From: an uncultured Oscillospiraceae bacterium
Lineage (GTDB): Bacteria > Bacillota > Clostridia > Oscillospirales > Oscillospiraceae
DNA: 22,257 nucleotides
Direction: 5' to 3'
NCBI GenBank assembly: GCA_910578735.1
Contig: CAJTSQ010000037.1
Coordinates: 1 to 22,257, forward strand
Shown: one piece after another, positions 1-7,569 of the stretch
Layout of the letters: every line of letters starts with the position of its first letter
How positions within the stretch are numbered: the first letter of the stretch is position 1
Notes under the pieces: generated by a model
What the model was told of the DNA's origin: nothing
The model's input: the letters and a program-made list of their open reading frames with translations, nothing else
Databases searched by the model: none
Position numbers and translations under genes: made by a program

Positions 1-118
1 CACCACCGTCCTGGCCGCTGTGCTGGAGGGGTACACCGCCACCGGCATCGAGGTCACGGACGAGTACGCCCGCCTCGCCAGGGAGCGGATCGCCCAGGAA
101 CTGGCCCAGGCGGCGTGA
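1..118 (+). CDS. DNA methyltransferase, C-terminal fragment
   Basis: An open frame enters from the left edge (first full codon at base 2) and stops with TGA at 116-118. Its 38 visible residues start TTVLAAVLEGYTATGIEV and continue TDEYARLARERI. This matches the C-terminal end of N4-cytosine/N6-adenine DNA methyltransferases, where a G-S/T-G-T-T helix is followed by a strand ending G-I-E and a helix starting D-x-E-Y-x-x-x-A-R-x-R. Such methylases, often fused to a ParB-like domain, are common in Firmicute ICEs and probably modify element DNA. The catalytic motif and specificity region lie outside the window, so the target site cannot be given. Confidence 0.65.
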   Translation, partial: TTVLAAVLEGYTATGIEVTDEYARLARERIAQELAQAA

Positions 119-203
119 CCGATAACTGTCTGCCGATTTATGTGGATATTGCCGCGAAGGTGCGGTATGATGTGGGCTACCAAATAACAGGAGGTGTCGC
201 AAA

Positions 204-506
204 ATGAAAGTAAGATTTTCTTTTGACAAAGCCGCAGTGGAGCGGCGGGGCCGCACACTGGAGGATGTGCATCGGACAATAAAAAGCCTGTTCGCCGCCC
301 ATGATCTTCCCTGCACTGCTGACGGCGATGCCCTGTCCTTCCAGGACAAGGGCCACGGCGATGACTTCGCCTGTATGTGGGACATCATCCTGTCCTTGCT
401 GCGCTCGGACTGGTTCATGGCCTGCGCCGCCGCCTGCGTCTGGCAGGATGAGGACGGCGAGGAGGATGTGCTGGCCCAGGCCGGAAAGGCACGGGGTGCT
501 GTGTAA
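204..506 (+). CDS. small conserved ICE protein of unknown function
   Basis: This 100-residue frame starts with ATG at 204, behind a clear AGGAGGTG ribosome site at 191-198. The protein is acidic and contains a Trp/Cys-rich stretch (CMWDIILSLLRSDWFMACAA) followed by WQDEDGEEDV. I recognise no catalytic motif, signal peptide or clear membrane segment. The stop lies one base before the ATG of the VapD-like gene, so the two are probably co-transcribed. It looks like one of the small accessory proteins found near the methylase and mobilisation genes of clostridial ICEs. Function is unknown. Confidence 0.7.
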   Translation: MKVRFSFDKAAVERRGRTLEDVHRTIKSLFAAHDLPCTADGDALSFQDKGHGDDFACMWDIILSLLRSDWFMACAAACVWQDEDGEEDVLAQAGKARGAV

Positions 507-507
507 C

Positions 508-906
508 ATGGGGATGAGCCGGAAAGAAATCACCTTCGATCTGAGCCAGGAGGCGCTGAGACAGCACTATCCCCGCAAGGAGACGGGCCGGGACCCGCAG
601 TTTTTCAAGCGGGCCTACAAGGATATCCAGCGGTTCATGGAGACCAACGGCTTTGAGCGGCGACAGTATTCCGTGTATGTCTCCACGGAGAAGCTAACTG
701 CACTGGACGTTGCCCTCCTGACCCAGAAGATGGCGGAACAGCTTCCCTGGCTGCGGCACTGCGTCAGGGAAATCACGGCAACAAACATCGGGGCGCGGCA
801 CAGCCTCCTGGGCCTGCTGCGCGACCATACGCCGCCCGCTGAACTCCTGCCGCCGCCTGTTCGGCGGGGACGGCAGAAAAACAGAAAAGCAATGCAGGAA
901 CGATAG
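508..906 (+). CDS. vapD: VapD-like endoribonuclease family protein
   Basis: This 132-residue protein carries the features of the VapD family: a first strand with an acidic residue (KEITFDLSQEAL), then FFKRAYKDIQRFMETNGFERRQYSVYVS, then a helix and PWLRHCVREI. VapD proteins have a ferredoxin-like fold related to Cas2. The characterised members are ribonucleases, some of them toxins in toxin-antitoxin pairs. I use ATG 508 because the family similarity begins at its first residues and the upstream part of the frame overlaps the previous gene. The ribosome site is weak, which suggests translational coupling. The tail (RRGRQKNRKAMQER) is basic. No antitoxin is obvious, unless it is the small protein just upstream. 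Confidence 0.65.
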   Translation: MGMSRKEITFDLSQEALRQHYPRKETGRDPQFFKRAYKDIQRFMETNGFERRQYSVYVSTEKLTALDVALLTQKMAEQLPWLRHCVREITATNIGARHSLLGLLRDHTPPAELLPPPVRRGRQKNRKAMQER

Positions 907-913
907 ACGGCAG

Positions 914-945
914 GGTGAATACAATTCACCTTGCTTCTCTTTTTT
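914..945 (+). terminator. candidate intrinsic terminator after vapD
   Basis: A perfect 7-bp stem (GGTGAAT/ATTCACC, 914-920 with 924-930) closes a 3-base loop and is followed by a pyrimidine-rich run ending in six T (931-945). It lies eight bases past the vapD stop. A second weaker stem (GGGTG/CACCC, about 956-974) follows, just before the next ribosome site. Confidence 0.55.
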
Positions 946-990
946 ACAGAAATCTGGGTGAATCTATTACACCCAACAGGAGGTGGGAAG

Positions 991-1386
991 TTGCCAAAAT
1001 CTACGATCTGCGGCTGTTTCTTCTTCAAAGCCAGCCACGCCCAGGAGCTGGTGGAGGTTAAGACCGCCCAGCTCATCCTGGTGGAGGTGGTCAAGATCCT
1101 CCAGTTGACCGGCCAGCAGTTTCAGAATTTTTCCGCCAATTTGCTGCGGGATATGCCCTTCCTCATCCCCAATAAGCACCTTACTGGCTACGACAAAGGA
1201 GTGACCCGCTGCCTGCTGGTGACCACCAGGGGCCGCAGGGACGGTATCCTGGTGGACTGCCAAGGCTACAACTACGCCCGGTATTCGTGCTATGTCCCCG
1301 AAAAGCGGAGCCTGGATCTGCGTGATGTGCCGGTAGACCACTACGATCTGAAGCTCCGGCAGCCCCGGCGCCAGCGGGAGCGGTGA
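991..1386 (+). CDS. conserved ICE protein of unknown function
   Basis: The likely start is TTG at 991, because AGGAGGTG at 979-986 sits at the right distance; the ATG/TTG further upstream in the same frame has no comparable site. The product is 131 residues. It starts with a Cys/Phe-rich stretch (TICGCFFFKASHAQELVEVK), has a central helical part, and contains PFLIPNKHLTGYDKG and GILVDCQGYNYARYSCYVP. The tail is basic (RQPRRQRER). I recognise no enzymatic motif. Proteins with this pattern recur in Tn1549-like elements upstream of the mobilisation genes, but no function can be assigned. Confidence 0.6.
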   Translation: MPKSTICGCFFFKASHAQELVEVKTAQLILVEVVKILQLTGQQFQNFSANLLRDMPFLIPNKHLTGYDKGVTRCLLVTTRGRRDGILVDCQGYNYARYSCYVPEKRSLDLRDVPVDHYDLKLRQPRRQRER

Positions 1387-1405
1387 TGATTTTCTCTTCG
1401 AGAGA

Positions 1406-1577
1406 GCGGGCGCCGCCCGCCCGTTCCAATCAACCTACCGCTTGGAGCGAAGCCCCGCCGCTGGCGGGGCCGAGGCCGACACCGCCCCCTGGGCGGTGTC
1501 GGCGCAAGCATAGCGCAAATGTACATTTTGCGCGCTTGCAGGGGGAAATCCCCTGACCCCAATGCCGCCTGCGGGCG
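1406..1577. repeat. cluster of strong hairpins, candidate oriT
   Basis: The 227-base gap before the PP-loop gene holds at least five consecutive dyads: GCGGGC/GCCCGC (1406-1420); GCCCCGCC/GGCGGGGC (1452-1470); a perfect 12-bp stem with a 3-base loop (1476-1502); a nested palindrome with outer GCAAGC/GCTTGC and inner GCGCAAA/TTTTGCGC (1504-1539); and CAGGGG/CCCCTG (1539-1555), followed by GACCCC. CCGCC/GGCGG follows at 1565-1577. None has a terminator-like T run. Its place upstream of mobC and the relaxase gene fits an origin of transfer, but the nick site cannot be fixed from sequence alone. A regulatory leader is the alternative. Confidence 0.45.
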
Positions 1578-1613
1578 GAAGATTGGCGGCGCTGCCGCAG
1601 AGAGGAGCGTGAC

Positions 1614-2387
1614 GTGCGCAGGGTAGCCTCAGTAAGTTTTGGCAAGGACTCCCTTGCTATGCTGTTGCTATTACTGGAACAAAATAAACCATTGGACGAA
1701 GTCATTTTTTACAACTCGACTATGGAATTTCAAGCCATCTATGATATCCGGGATCGCGTCAGACCCATCCTGGAGCAGCGGGGCATCCGGTTCACTGAGG
1801 TGAAGTCGGATGTCCCGTTTTTGTACGATATGCTGGAGAGGCCGGTGAACTCCAAAAAGAACGGTTTCCACCTGGGCTACGGCTGGTGCGGCGGCCCTTG
1901 CCGCTGGGGGACCAGACGGAAGATCGATGCCCTGGATGGCCTGGGGCTGGATGCGGACACCCACTACGTGGGCATCGCGGTGGATGAGCCGGAGCGGCTG
2001 AAGAAACTGGAGCTGCCCAAGTGTTCCCCGCTGGAGGAGGCCAAGATGACCGAGGCGGACTGCCTGTCGTTCTGCTATGAGCGGGGATATTTCTGGGAGG
2101 AAAATGGCATCAGGCTGTATGACATCCTGGACAGGGTATCCTGCTGGTGCTGCAAAAACAAGAACCGGAAGGAACTGAAAGCGATTTATCAATTTCTCCC
2201 ACAGTATTGGGAGAAGCTGAAGGAGCTGCAGGCCCAGATCCCCATGCCCATGAAACCCTACAGCCGGAAGGGCGTTCCCTATGGCAACGTGTTCGATTTG
2301 GAAAAGACGTTTGAGCAGGAGATTCGGGAGACGCAGTCCGGCGGCGCTCCAAAAAAGAAAAGGAGGCGGCGTGAGCAAAGCAGATAA
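1614..2387 (+). CDS. PP-loop (PAPS reductase-like) ATPase family protein
   Basis: This 257-residue protein begins with a GTG at 1614, behind GAGGAG. It carries a PP-loop at its N-terminus (SVSFGKDSLAM), the signature of ATP-pyrophosphatases such as PAPS reductase and DndC, which adenylate or hydrolyse at the alpha-phosphate. Two Cys-rich patches (WCGGPCRWGTRRK and SCWCCKNKNRKEL) could hold a metal or Fe-S cluster, so it is probably not a classical sulfate-assimilation enzyme. The last 17 bases overlap the mobC start, so it is translationally coupled to the mobilisation genes. Such genes sit at this place in many Firmicute ICEs; their substrate is unknown. A role in nucleic-acid thio-modification is only speculation. 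Confidence 0.7.
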   Translation: MRRVASVSFGKDSLAMLLLLLEQNKPLDEVIFYNSTMEFQAIYDIRDRVRPILEQRGIRFTEVKSDVPFLYDMLERPVNSKKNGFHLGYGWCGGPCRWGTRRKIDALDGLGLDADTHYVGIAVDEPERLKKLELPKCSPLEEAKMTEADCLSFCYERGYFWEENGIRLYDILDRVSCWCCKNKNRKELKAIYQFLPQYWEKLKELQAQIPMPMKPYSRKGVPYGNVFDLEKTFEQEIRETQSGGAPKKKRRRREQSR

Positions 2388-2694
2388 GCACGGCAGGCAT
2401 CACCTGCACATTGAACTGACGCCAGCGCAGTACCAATCACTGACGGCCCAGGCCAAGCGGTGCGGCCTCACCAAACGGGCCTACCTCGTGCGAATTATTG
2501 AGGGGAATCCCGTCCGCGCCCGCCCCGCCAAGGAGATCAAGGAGCTGCGGACGGAGATCCATCACATCGGCAACAACATCAACCAGATTGCTCGCAGCGT
2601 CAACGCCGGGATCGCCCGTGCCGAGGACGCCAAGCGGGGGCTGTTCCTGCTGGATCAGGTCTATGAGCTGATGTATCAGATCGCTAAAAAATAA
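2371..2694 (+). CDS. mobC: MobC-like relaxosome accessory protein
   Basis: This 107-residue protein starts with GTG at 2371 after AGGAGG (2361-2366) and overlaps the preceding gene. The N-terminal half has a ribbon-helix-helix pattern (HLHIELTPAQYQSLTAQAKRCGLTKRAYLVRII). The C-terminal half has the MobC hallmark IHHIGNNINQIARSVNAG. MobC proteins bind near oriT and help the relaxase open and nick the DNA. The relaxase gene follows about 480 bases downstream, but a reverse-strand transporter gene separates them. In related elements the two are usually adjacent, so the transporter is probably an insertion. Confidence 0.85.
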   Translation: MSKADKHGRHHLHIELTPAQYQSLTAQAKRCGLTKRAYLVRIIEGNPVRARPAKEIKELRTEIHHIGNNINQIARSVNAGIARAEDAKRGLFLLDQVYELMYQIAKK

Positions 2695-2702
2695 AGCAGT
2701 TT

Positions 2703-3116
2703 TTATACAACCATCAACAGCGTTCCAATGCCAATCAGGATACAGCCTAAAATGGATTTCGGCGTGAACTGTTCATGCAGGACTACAGCGGCAAGCACCA
2801 TCGTGATCATAACGCTCAGTTTATCGATGGGGACAACTTTGGACGCCTCTCCAATTTGCAGGGCCTTGTAGTAACAGAGCCAGGAGGCACCTGTAGCGAT
2901 GCCTGAGAGGATCAGGAAAATCCAACTCCTCCGGCTGATTTCTCCGACACCGCCTTGGGTATTGGTGATAAACACCATCCCCCAGGACATCAACAAGACT
3001 ACACAAGTACGGATGGCGGTTGCGAGGTTTGAATTTACACCGTCAATACCAATCTTGGCCAAGATGGAAGTCAGAGCGGCAAAGATGGATGAGGCCAGAG
3101 CAAATAAAAGCCACAT
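2703..3116 (-). CDS. EamA-like (DMT superfamily) transporter, single-repeat form
   Basis: The reverse-strand frame gives a 137-residue, very hydrophobic protein starting MWLLFALASSIFAALTSILAK. It has about four to five membrane helices and the sequence GEASKVVPIDKLSVMITMVLAAVVLHE, typical of EamA/DMT permeases. I chose the ATG at 3114-3116 because AGGAGA precedes it on the reverse strand; the longer open frame upstream is a shadow of the relaxase gene. At about half the usual EamA length (near 300), it is a one-repeat form that probably works as a dimer. The substrate is unknown. It converges on mobC and is oriented against the whole mobilisation module, so it is likely cargo. Confidence 0.8.
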   Translation of the reverse strand: MWLLFALASSIFAALTSILAKIGIDGVNSNLATAIRTCVVLLMSWGMVFITNTQGGVGEISRRSWIFLILSGIATGASWLCYYKALQIGEASKVVPIDKLSVMITMVLAAVVLHEQFTPKSILGCILIGIGTLLMVV

Positions 3117-3170
3117 ATCATTATCTCCTAAATGTTCTCTGAACCCCATTATACCATGGGAGGCACAGAA

Positions 3171-4577
3171 ATGGCCATCACAAAAATCCTCGCCCGGAAA
3201 GGCCGTCTGGACGTGGGCATCAACTACATCCTCAACGGCGACAAAACCCAGGAGCGCGTCCTCACCGCCCACCTGAACTGCGACCCTGGCCGGGAGTGCC
3301 GCCAGATGCTGGACACCAAACGGGCCATGGGCAAAACGGACGGTGTGCAGTATTACCATGTGATCCAGTCCTTCAAGCCCGGAGAGATCACCCCGGAACT
3401 GGCGCTGGAGATCGCCACGGAGTTTGCGGAAGAACACCTCCCAGGTTTTGAAACCGTGATTGGAGTCCATGTGGACAAGGAGCATATCCACGCCCATCTG
3501 ATCTTCAACTCTGTAAACACGGAGACCGGCGAGAAGTACCACAGCAATGCCCAGAGCTACTACCAGCAGATCCGGGCTATCTCGGACAGGCTGTGCCGGG
3601 AGCATGGGCTGTCGGTCATCATGCAGGGGGCTTCCGCCAAGGCGGTCAGCTACATCGAATGGCTGCGCCAGTCAAAAGGCCAGCCCACCTTCCGCTCCAT
3701 GCTGGAGGAGGACCTGCGTACCGCCATCCAGGACGCCAACGACCTGGGCCACTTTTTCCTGCTCATGGAGCATAAGGGCTGGGAGATCAGTCACGGCAAC
3801 CGGCTGGGCTTCCGGCTGCGAGGCCAGGAACGGTTCATGATCCCAGGGCGAAAAAATCCGCTGTTTACCGAGGACGGCATCCGAGCTGCCATCCAGGGCA
3901 ACCTGGAGGACATTGAGGCCGGACGCAGGCCAGCGGTGATCTATCACCCCAGCTACCAGCCCTGCAAAAAGCACCCGAAATATACCGGATTTATGGCTCT
4001 ATATGTTCACTATTTATACGTTCTCGGCAAGATCGGACAGCGGAGGTACCCGCCCCGGATGACGCCCCAGCTCCGGCAGGAGATCATGCGCTTTGAACGC
4101 TGCCGGGAGCAATTTGCGTTCCTCCGGGACAACGCCATTGCTACCCAAGCGGACATGGCGGCATTCCAGACACGCACAGAGAAAACGCTGGCCAACCTGA
4201 CCAAGCAGCGGACGATCCTCAACGTGCGGAAGAAGAAACGCCGCCGGCTGTACGCCGCCCTGGCGGACGTGGAAGCCCTGGCCCCCGCCAAGCAGTGCTA
4301 TGAGGAGGGGCTGTCCGGCATGGAAGCGGAGTACACCCGGTACATGGAGGCGGTGGCCGCGCTGGAGAAGTGCGGCGTTCCAAGGGACAGGCTTATGGCA
4401 GAAAAGGCGGAAATTTATGAGCAGCTTGCGGAGATCAACCGTCAGATCCGGGCGGAGCGGAAAAAGCTGGCCCTGTGCCGGGAAATCCAGAGCAGGCTGC
4501 CCCAGATGGAAAAAGAGATCAATAAAATTGAAGAAAACACCAAGGAGGTGGAGCGAGATGAACGTAGGAGGCGGTGA
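3171..4577 (+). CDS. MobP-type relaxase (VirD2-like mobilisation nuclease)
   Basis: This 468-residue relaxase starts at ATG 3171, behind GGGAGG; the upstream in-frame ATGs lack a ribosome site. It nicks oriT and stays covalently linked to the 5' end of the transferred strand. Tyr19 (in GINYILNGDKT) is the likely nucleophile. The metal-binding motif is intact: His100-x-Asp102-x-x-His105-x-His107-x-His109 in HVDKEHIHAHLIFN. The N-terminal 160 or so residues are the catalytic domain. The rest is helical and highly charged, with coiled-coil-like stretches near the C-terminus (EKEINKIEENTKEVERDE). The end overlaps pcfB by 20 bases, so the two are translationally coupled. Confidence 0.92.
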   Translation: MAITKILARKGRLDVGINYILNGDKTQERVLTAHLNCDPGRECRQMLDTKRAMGKTDGVQYYHVIQSFKPGEITPELALEIATEFAEEHLPGFETVIGVHVDKEHIHAHLIFNSVNTETGEKYHSNAQSYYQQIRAISDRLCREHGLSVIMQGASAKAVSYIEWLRQSKGQPTFRSMLEEDLRTAIQDANDLGHFFLLMEHKGWEISHGNRLGFRLRGQERFMIPGRKNPLFTEDGIRAAIQGNLEDIEAGRRPAVIYHPSYQPCKKHPKYTGFMALYVHYLYVLGKIGQRRYPPRMTPQLRQEIMRFERCREQFAFLRDNAIATQADMAAFQTRTEKTLANLTKQRTILNVRKKKRRRLYAALADVEALAPAKQCYEEGLSGMEAEYTRYMEAVAALEKCGVPRDRLMAEKAEIYEQLAEINRQIRAERKKLALCREIQSRLPQMEKEINKIEENTKEVERDERRRR

Positions 4578-5421
4578 AGCCGCTGATCAGATGGTGCGGA
4601 TGATGTTGTCCGGCTCGGAGGTCATGATCCGGCTGTCCGGTTCGGCCCTGAAGAATCTGCTGGCCCTGACCATGGCGCTGGCCCACAACCGCAAGACCCT
4701 CTCCGGCAAGGTGAACATGGGCAAGATGCTGCGGGAGACGCGGGACTTGCGCCGGTTCCCCATGACGCCCCAGCAGTATAAAAAATTCAAGAAACTGGCG
4801 AAAAAGCACAAGCTGTTATATTCCGTCATCAAGGACAAGGACGACCGGGGCAAGCTGATGGACATGATCCTGCCCGTGACCGAGCTGGACCGGGCCAACG
4901 CCATCTTCGAGCGCATTCTGTACCAGACGCCCCCGGAGCCGGAACGGCGACCCGCGCGGGAGCTGCAGCAGGGGCGGGAGGTATTCCAGCCGGAGCGTTC
5001 GGCCCCGGAGAGGGAGCGCCAGCCCCAGGAGAAGGGCAGGCAGGCTCAAAAAAAGGCCAGACAGCCGCAGGAGCGGCAGACGCCCCCAAAGGAAAAGGCC
5101 GTGTCCGGGCCTGTGAGGGGCCGTCAGGGGCAGGTGAAGCTCCAGCGGTCGGTGTCCCAACGGTCAGACGCCCAGGGCCGCCAGGAGGCCCCTGTGACCC
5201 GCAGTCAGGAGAACACGCCAAAAAAAGGTTCTCGGTCGGAACGAGACTCGCCCGCTATAAAAATCAACTCCTCTATACCCAAAGAGAGCGGCGCTATGAG
5301 GGGGACGAGTGAGCGGCCCTCCATAGAGGGGCGGCTCAAGGCGTATCGGGCGCAGAGCAGGAAACCGTCCGCTCCGGCCAAGGTCAAGGCGAAAACGCAG
5401 AACAAAGCAAGATCAAGGTAG
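4558..5421 (+). CDS. PcfB-family (DUF3801) conjugation protein
   Basis: This 287-residue protein starts at ATG 4558 after AAGGAGGTG and overlaps the relaxase end. Residues 1-125 contain the folded PcfB-like part (VRMMLSGSEVMIRLSGSALK, then TPQQYKKFKKLAKKHKLLYS and MILPVTELDRANAIFERI). The remaining 160 or so residues are a disordered Gln/Arg/Pro/Lys-rich tail. In pCF10-type systems, PcfB is an accessory factor that links the relaxosome to the VirD4-type coupling protein PcfC. That fits its place between the relaxase and virD4 genes. The low-complexity tail could bind DNA or protein, but nothing specific is visible. Confidence 0.75.
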   Translation: MNVGGGEAADQMVRMMLSGSEVMIRLSGSALKNLLALTMALAHNRKTLSGKVNMGKMLRETRDLRRFPMTPQQYKKFKKLAKKHKLLYSVIKDKDDRGKLMDMILPVTELDRANAIFERILYQTPPEPERRPARELQQGREVFQPERSAPERERQPQEKGRQAQKKARQPQERQTPPKEKAVSGPVRGRQGQVKLQRSVSQRSDAQGRQEAPVTRSQENTPKKGSRSERDSPAIKINSSIPKESGAMRGTSERPSIEGRLKAYRAQSRKPSAPAKVKAKTQNKARSR

Positions 5422-5447
5422 CAATCAGGAAAGCGGTAAATTTGAGG

Positions 5448-5475
5448 TTGTAAATTGGATGGGAAGTGCTATAAT
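5448..5475 (+). promoter_or_regulatory. sigma-A-type promoter with extended -10
   Basis: TTGTAA (5448-5453) and TATAAT (5470-5475) are separated by 16 bases, with TG one base before the -10 box (5467-5468). Transcription should start near 5482, only about six bases before the first ATG of the zinc-ribbon gene. It probably drives the two cargo genes independently of the conjugation operon. Confidence 0.6.
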
Positions 5476-5487
5476 TGTCTGCTGGTG

Positions 5488-5646
5488 ATGAAAATGATTT
5501 TTGCCTGCGATAAATGCCGCTTTATTTTCAGCCGTGCCGTTGAGCCGGAGCAGTGTCCCGACTGCGGCAAGTACGCCGTCCGTCCGGCCAATGAATCAGA
5601 GAAACAGGAGTATGAGGAACGGCTGAAAAATCCATCCGAACTGTGA
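5488..5646 (+). CDS. small zinc-ribbon protein
   Basis: A 52-residue protein starts at ATG 5488 (ATG 5494 is equally possible). It has two CxxC knuckles, ACDKC and QCPDC, spaced as in a rubredoxin-like zinc ribbon, followed by a charged helix (ESEKQEYEERLK). The frame runs further upstream to a TTG at 5455, but the promoter at 5448-5475 overlaps that stretch, so the shorter forms are preferred. No good ribosome site is visible, and translation may be nearly leaderless. It is paired with the YjbR-like gene 18 bases downstream. Function is unknown. Confidence 0.65.
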   Translation: MKMIFACDKCRFIFSRAVEPEQCPDCGKYAVRPANESEKQEYEERLKNPSEL

Positions 5647-5664
5647 CAGGAGGGAAATGGAACC

Positions 5665-6051
5665 ATGCAGCGTGACCGCATCATACAGCATATTCAAGAA
5701 ACCTATTCAGTCGAGGCGGAGTACCTTTGGGCCGATCTTCCGGATTGTGCCGTGTTCCGCCACCCCGGCAGTAAAAAATGGTTTGGCATCATCATGAATG
5801 TGCAGTCCGGCAAGCTGGGGCTGGATGGCAATGAGCCAGTTGATATCCTGAATGTGAAATGCGGCCCCATCCTGGTCGGCTCTTTGCTTACAGAACACGG
5901 TTTTCTCCCATCCTATCACATGAACAAAACCAACTGGATCACGATTCTGCTCAACGATACGGTCCCTGATGAGCAGATCATTCCGCTATTGGAACTGAGC
6001 TATGATAATGTGGCTCCCAAGCGAAAAAGCAGGAAACAACCGCAGAAATAA
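5665..6051 (+). CDS. MmcQ/YjbR family protein
   Basis: This 128-residue protein starts at ATG 5665, behind AGGAGG (5648-5653). It follows the MmcQ/YjbR pattern: an early acidic helix, then FRHPGSKKWFGIIMNV, a middle section ending LNVKCGP, then GFLPSYHMNKTNWITILLND and a final helix. The family has a CyaY-like fold and is often called DNA-binding, but its role is not settled. It is probably cargo sharing the 5448 promoter, and a strong terminator follows directly, so this two-gene islet is a closed unit inside the conjugation operon. Confidence 0.82.
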   Translation: MQRDRIIQHIQETYSVEAEYLWADLPDCAVFRHPGSKKWFGIIMNVQSGKLGLDGNEPVDILNVKCGPILVGSLLTEHGFLPSYHMNKTNWITILLNDTVPDEQIIPLLELSYDNVAPKRKSRKQPQK

Positions 6052-6059
6052 CAAATTAA

Positions 6060-6092
6060 CCGCCCTGTGCCGTTTGGCATGGGGCGGTTTTT
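6060..6092 (+). terminator. intrinsic terminator
   Basis: CCGCCC (6060-6065) pairs with GGGCGG (6082-6087). An inner TGCC/GGCA pairing lengthens the stem, and five T follow (6088-6092). It lies nine bases after the YjbR-family stop and isolates the islet from virD4. Confidence 0.85.
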
Positions 6093-6108
6093 GTGAGGTG
6101 ATTCTTAT

Positions 6109-6802
6109 TTGAAGCAAACCAATCGGTCAGGAAAGCTGACCGTTTACTTGTTCCTCTACATCCCCGTGGTCTGGGCGGCGCTGCTCATCGCTCAGTCTCT
6201 GGGCGGCGGCCTGCCGGAGATCATCAGCAACCTGACGGCGGCTATGGAACACCCCTTCCGCATCCAGTGGACGGACCACAGCCTTGTGACCATCCTGGCC
6301 TGCACCGGGGCCTACGTCATGGGCATCTGCCTCTACGCAGATCAGCAGGGCCGGACGCGGGACGGCGAGGAGCATGGCTCCGCCACCTGGGCCTCGCCCC
6401 AGCAGGTCAACGCCATGTTCGCGCAGAAGCAGAACAAGCTGCTCACCCGCAACGTCCGCCTGGGGCTGGACACCCACAAGCACAGGCGCTCCCTCAACGT
6501 GCTGGTCATTGGCGGTTCAGGCGCTGGCAAATCGAGATCGTATGTTAAGCCCAACATCTTGGAGGCCAACACCAATTATGTCATTACGGACCCCAAGTCC
6601 GAAGTCCTGCTGGCCACGGGCGGCTACCTCAAGAGCCAGGGCTATGACATCCGGGTACTGAACCTCGTCAATCTGGAGCAGAGCGATGGCTATAATCCCT
6701 TCCGCTACATCCGGGATGAAAAGGACGCCCTGCGGCTGGTGAACAATCTCATCCAGGCCACCACACCAAAGGGCAGCCATGAGTCCGATCCGTTTTGGAC
6801 GA
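6109..6802 (+). CDS. virD4: VirD4/TraG coupling protein, 5' exon (interrupted by group II intron)
   Basis: This is the first 231 codons plus one base of the conjugative coupling protein, the membrane ATPase that passes the relaxase-DNA complex to the mating channel. The start is a TTG at 6109 after GAGGTGA. Two N-terminal membrane segments are visible (about residues 10-30 and 60-80), then the Walker A motif GGSGAGKS (about 134-141), then ITDPKSE. The exon ends in SDPFWT, where the family continues K-A-E-T-A-L-L. The next base starts the intron motif GTGCGAC. Read through without splicing, the frame stops at 6861 and the protein would lose its Walker B half. Function therefore depends on RNA splicing. 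Confidence 0.9.
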
Positions 6803-7238
6803 GTGCGACACGTTCGCATACAAACACTATTCCACAGGGAGCAAAGCTCTGTGGGCGCTAAGACCAAGTAGTGCTAAAAAATGCGGTGGTTCCGAGTTAA
6901 TCGGAAGCAACAACTGATACTGCGATAGGTGGAATGAAGGGGTAACGCCCTGAAACGCCTACCCTGAAAACTACGGCTGGCGTTGGCTGGAAACGGCCAG
7001 GGTCAGAGAGCCCGTTAAAGACGGCTGACTGCGTTCGCTCTGCACGTGGTAAACAATGGAAACAGCGGCAGGTGCAAAGCAAGCCAGAGGTGGCTGTGAG
7101 CGTTAGGCCGGGGGTCTATAAAATGCCTATGGCGAGAATGTCCGAAAGGGCAGGCCAATCTGCGATAGTAAGGGTCTAAAAGAAGCATGGGGCTAATCCC
7201 CCTATCCCGAAAGGGAGTCAGTGTGGACGAGTAAGAAT

Positions 7239-7244
7239 TTGTCC
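7239..7244 (+). other. EBS1 candidate of the group II intron
   Basis: TTGTCC lies in a small stem-loop of domain I, closed by GGAC at 7224-7227. It is complementary to the 5' exon end GGACGA at 6797-6802 (five Watson-Crick pairs and one G-U). This pairing sets the 5' splice site and the retrohoming target. Confidence 0.55.
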
Positions 7245-7569
7245 TATGAAACTCCATACGCCGTTACAGGCGGCGGCAAGCTGGCAGGCCCATAGTAGAA
7301 ACCTAAGGGCATATGGAAAGATAGCAGTATCGGAACGTGGTGAAAGCCTATCGCGTATATCATGGGCCAACGTGATATATAAGCTGTCGAATCATATAAG
7401 CAGTCGAAGCGGTGGGTAAAGTAGTGGCGATAGCGATGATGTTCCCTGTAATGGGGAACGGAGTGACAGCCACAAGTCAACAGCAATACAAAACACTAAT
7501 CACAGGTGAACAGTAGGATTTCGGGTACGACCAAAAGGTCAATCTTCCCAAAGAGGAGTTGATGCCTAT

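Noticed and set aside
3132..3170. Upstream ATGs of the relaxase frame
   Set aside because: They lack ribosome sites and overlap the promoter region of the divergent transporter gene. ATG 3171 follows GGGAGG.
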